Assembly: GCA_003164275.1 (NCBI GenBank)
Contig: PLSY01000300.1
Coordinates: 4,369 to 10,558 of the forward strand
DNA: 6,190 nt
From: Acidimicrobiaceae bacterium
GTDB lineage: Bacteria; Actinomycetota; Acidimicrobiia; Acidimicrobiales; RAAP-2
Direction of reading: 5' to 3'
Each line of letters opens with the position of its first letter. Within the stretch, counting starts at the first letter, position 1. This document shows positions 4,885-6,190 of the stretch, piece after piece. Both the position numbers and the translations under genes were made by a program. The notes under the pieces are model-generated. The model did not search any database. It was given only the letters and a program-made list of their open reading frames with translations, and was not told the origin of the DNA.

Positions 4885-5283
4885 TCAACTGGCAGAAATG
4901 TTGACCTGCCAGCCGATACCGAACTTGTCGATTAGCGCGCCGAAGGTGTCGCCCCAGAACATCTTCTCGAGCGGCGCCTTGACGGCTCCTCCAGCACTCA
5001 GCTCATCGAAGATCCGGCGGAGCACGTCCTCGTCGGGCCCGATGATGGACAGTTCGACTCTGGTCTGGACCTCGTTGGATGTATCGGTGCGGTCGCTGGC
5101 TCGCAGCGTGAACGACCCGGTGTCCAACGATGCGTTGATGACGAGGTGCTTCTCACTTTCGGATGCCGTTGGGTCCACGTCGCCGCGCCGGGTGATCGCC
5201 AGCTCACCACCGAGGATGGACTGGTAGAAGCTGACGGCATCTTCTGTGTTGCCCGGAAAGAACAGGTATGGCTCTAGCTTCAT
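4885..5283 (-). CDS. PhnB-like VOC-family protein
   Basis: A 132-residue protein of the PhnB / 3-demethylubiquinone-methyltransferase-like branch of the VOC superfamily. It begins with the typical PYLFFPGNTEDAVSFYQSILGGE (5-27), and ends with the equally typical MFWGDTFGALIDKFGIGW (108-125). Members form dimers of beta-alpha-beta-beta-beta modules; many lack a demonstrated activity, and the C-P lyase connection implied by the name is not supported by any phn gene here. The ATG at 5283 follows AGGAGG by six bases. It is divergent from the TetR gene, with two palindromic boxes between them, and probably co-transcribed with the DUF4287-type gene. Metal-binding and substrate cannot be assigned from the sequence. 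Confidence 0.88.
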   Translation of the reverse strand: MKLEPYLFFPGNTEDAVSFYQSILGGELAITRRGDVDPTASESEKHLVINASLDTGSFTLRASDRTDTSNEVQTRVELSIIGPDEDVLRRIFDELSAGGAVKAPLEKMFWGDTFGALIDKFGIGWQVNISAS

Positions 5284-5314
5284 GGTTGACCTCCTGCGGT
5301 CGTGTCGTATCGGA

Positions 5315-5355
5315 ACTAGACCGTATAGTACTCCCTTGGAACTGATCCGTCTAGT
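5315..5355. promoter_or_regulatory. Twin 15-bp palindromic boxes, likely TetR operators
   Basis: Box 1 is ACTAGAC-C-GTATAGT (5315-5329), box 2 ACTGATC-C-GTCTAGT (5341-5355); both are imperfect forms of the palindrome ACTAGAC-C-GTCTAGT. Their centres (5322 and 5348) are 26 bp apart, and they lie within a larger direct repeat (18 of 22 bases equal, starting GGAACT). A weak promoter for the TetR gene, TTGGAA (5336-5341) and TCTAAA (5358-5363) with 16 bases between, spans box 2. Their place in the divergent gap suggests that the TetR-type protein represses both directions. Confidence 0.65.
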
Positions 5356-5376
5356 ACTCTAAATGAGGTGGCAGGA

Positions 5377-6012
5377 ATGAGCACCCCGGAGCCGACAGAG
5401 CGCAACTCGGACAGGCGCCACCGCGAGATCCGCGAAGCGGCCATCGACACATTCCTCGCCAAGGGGTACGAAGGCACGACGATGGAAGAGATCGCAGCGA
5501 AAGCCGGAGTCTCCAAACAGACTGTCTACAAGCACTTCACGGACAAGCAGCATCTGTTCGCCGACATCGTGCTGGCGACGACTGACGATATGAGTGCGCT
5601 CATTGGTGTCATCGCTGAGCAGTTGCCGGCAACGGTGGATCTCTCCAGGGATCTGGAGCAACTGGCCGAGACGTTTCTCATGGCGTTGATGCAGCCACGA
5701 GTCTTGCGACTCCGGCGCTTGGTGATCTCTTCCGCGGATCGCTTTCCCGAGATCTCGACGGCCTGGTATCAGACGGGCTTCGAACGAGTCCTCGCAGCAC
5801 TTGCCAGCAGCTTCCAAGCACTTGTGGATCGCCGCGTACTCGTAGTTGACAACGCGAATGCAGCAGCGGAGCACTTCGTCGGGATGTTGTTCTGGATCCC
5901 GGTCAACAAGGCCATGTTCACCGGTGATGACGACTACGCGTCGACACACGACCTAATCCCAGTGGCCCGGAAGGCCTCCGCAGCGTTTATGGACGCCTAT
6001 GGAGCTCGTTGA
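5377..6012 (+). CDS. TetR/AcrR-family repressor with AefR-like C-terminal domain
   Basis: A 211-residue regulator. The N-terminal DNA-binding domain shows REIREAAIDTFLAKGYEGTT (16-35), TMEEIAAKAGVSKQTVYKHF (35-54) as helix-turn-helix, and DKQHLFADIV. The C-terminal ligand and dimer domain, with RLVISSADRFPEISTAWY (114-131) and FVGMLFWIPVNKAMF (167-181), resembles the AefR-like TetR_C_7 type. I chose the ATG at 5377 because a GAGG (5365-5368) lies eight bases upstream; a GTG at 5368 would add three residues but has no ribosome binding site. Ligands of this subgroup are mostly hydrophobic small molecules, but none can be named. It is divergent from the VOC and DUF4287-type genes. Codon third positions hold visibly more A/T than in the arsenic operon. 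Confidence 0.92.
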   Translation: MSTPEPTERNSDRRHREIREAAIDTFLAKGYEGTTMEEIAAKAGVSKQTVYKHFTDKQHLFADIVLATTDDMSALIGVIAEQLPATVDLSRDLEQLAETFLMALMQPRVLRLRRLVISSADRFPEISTAWYQTGFERVLAALASSFQALVDRRVLVVDNANAAAEHFVGMLFWIPVNKAMFTGDDDYASTHDLIPVARKASAAFMDAYGAR

Positions 6013-6167
6013 ATCAAGAAAGCCTGAACCGGATAACCGAGCGGCTGACCAAAGTCAGAGGTTCTCCCTGCTCAGACGGGGGTTCGAACGTCGACGTTTG
6101 CGTCGATTAGCGAACGGATAGCGAAAGTGCCCATCTACCAGGTAAAACGTTGTAATTCTCACAACTC
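6013..6167. other. Non-coding tail after the TetR gene, hairpin and palindrome
   Basis: No gene is visible. CTGAC-CAAA-GTCAG (6045-6058) is a perfect short hairpin 32 bases past the TetR stop, a possible weak terminator. AACGTCGACGTT (6087-6098) is a perfect 12-bp palindrome, joined to GGGGGTTCGAAC, which looks like a tRNA T-arm but lacks the matching strand. GTTGT-AATTCTC-ACAAC (6149-6165) lies beside the right repeat, where a recombinase could act. Confidence 0.35.
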
Positions 6168-6190
6168 GGTGGAGGCGATGGGACTCGAAC
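6168..6190 (-). repeat. Right copy of the tRNA/tmRNA 3'-end-like repeat, cut by window edge
   Basis: All 23 bases equal 4380-4402 in the same orientation, and the match is stopped only by the window edge. On the minus strand it is a T-arm plus acceptor end, CGCCTCC-A, followed by CCG rather than the encoded CCA of the left copy. If a tRNA or tmRNA gene is intact, its body lies beyond 6190, and this copy would be the part rebuilt by the incoming element. Confidence 0.65.

Noticed and set aside
1..6190. CRISPR array, insertion sequence or transposase
   Set aside because: No regularly spaced repeats, no terminal inverted repeats and no transposase or integrase motif were found in either strand.

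Overview
High-GC DNA with GC-rich third codon positions and AGGAGG-type ribosome binding sites, most like an Actinomycetota chromosome; nothing in the window fixes the genus. A 60-base sample inside the aquaporin gene (2641-2700) has 47 G/C, while one inside the TetR gene (5881-5940) has 34, so the right-hand third looks compositionally different, although samples this small are only indicative.

Left block (1-986, all minus strand): a zinc-dependent alcohol dehydrogenase cut by the window edge; a very small membrane protein (56 aa) whose start overlaps the end of the gene before it; and a 99-aa protein that looks like only the two-helix dimerisation part of a NarL/DevS-type histidine kinase, with alanine at the phosphoacceptor histidine position. 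The dehydrogenase and the kinase-like fragment together recall actinobacterial hypoxia/dormancy (DosR/DevR-type) gene clusters, but that link is an inference.

Middle block (1231-4364): an organoarsenical/arsenite resistance locus. An ArsR-type repressor (minus) is divergent from a plus-strand operon coding for an ArsI/CadI-type VOC dioxygenase, an AqpS-type aquaglyceroporin and a CoA-disulfide-reductase-like FAD enzyme. The shared 82-base intergenic region holds a good sigma70-type promoter overlapped by several imperfect dyads, the likely ArsR operators. No ArsB/Acr3 pump and no ArsC lies in the window. The likely scheme is that ArsI cleaves the C-As bond of trivalent methylarsenicals, the channel lets the arsenite out down its gradient, and the flavoenzyme supplies a thiol/NAD(P)H redox step.

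Right block (about 4380-6190): a short cassette bounded by a direct repeat of at least 23 bp whose sequence reads as the 3' end of a tRNA-Ala-like or tmRNA-like gene on the minus strand. Between the repeats are a TetR/AefR-type repressor (plus), divergent from a PhnB-like VOC protein followed by a DUF4287-type small protein (both minus). Two 15-bp palindromic boxes 26 bp apart sit in the divergent promoter region. No integrase is visible; whether this is an integrated island depends on the sequence beyond base 6190.
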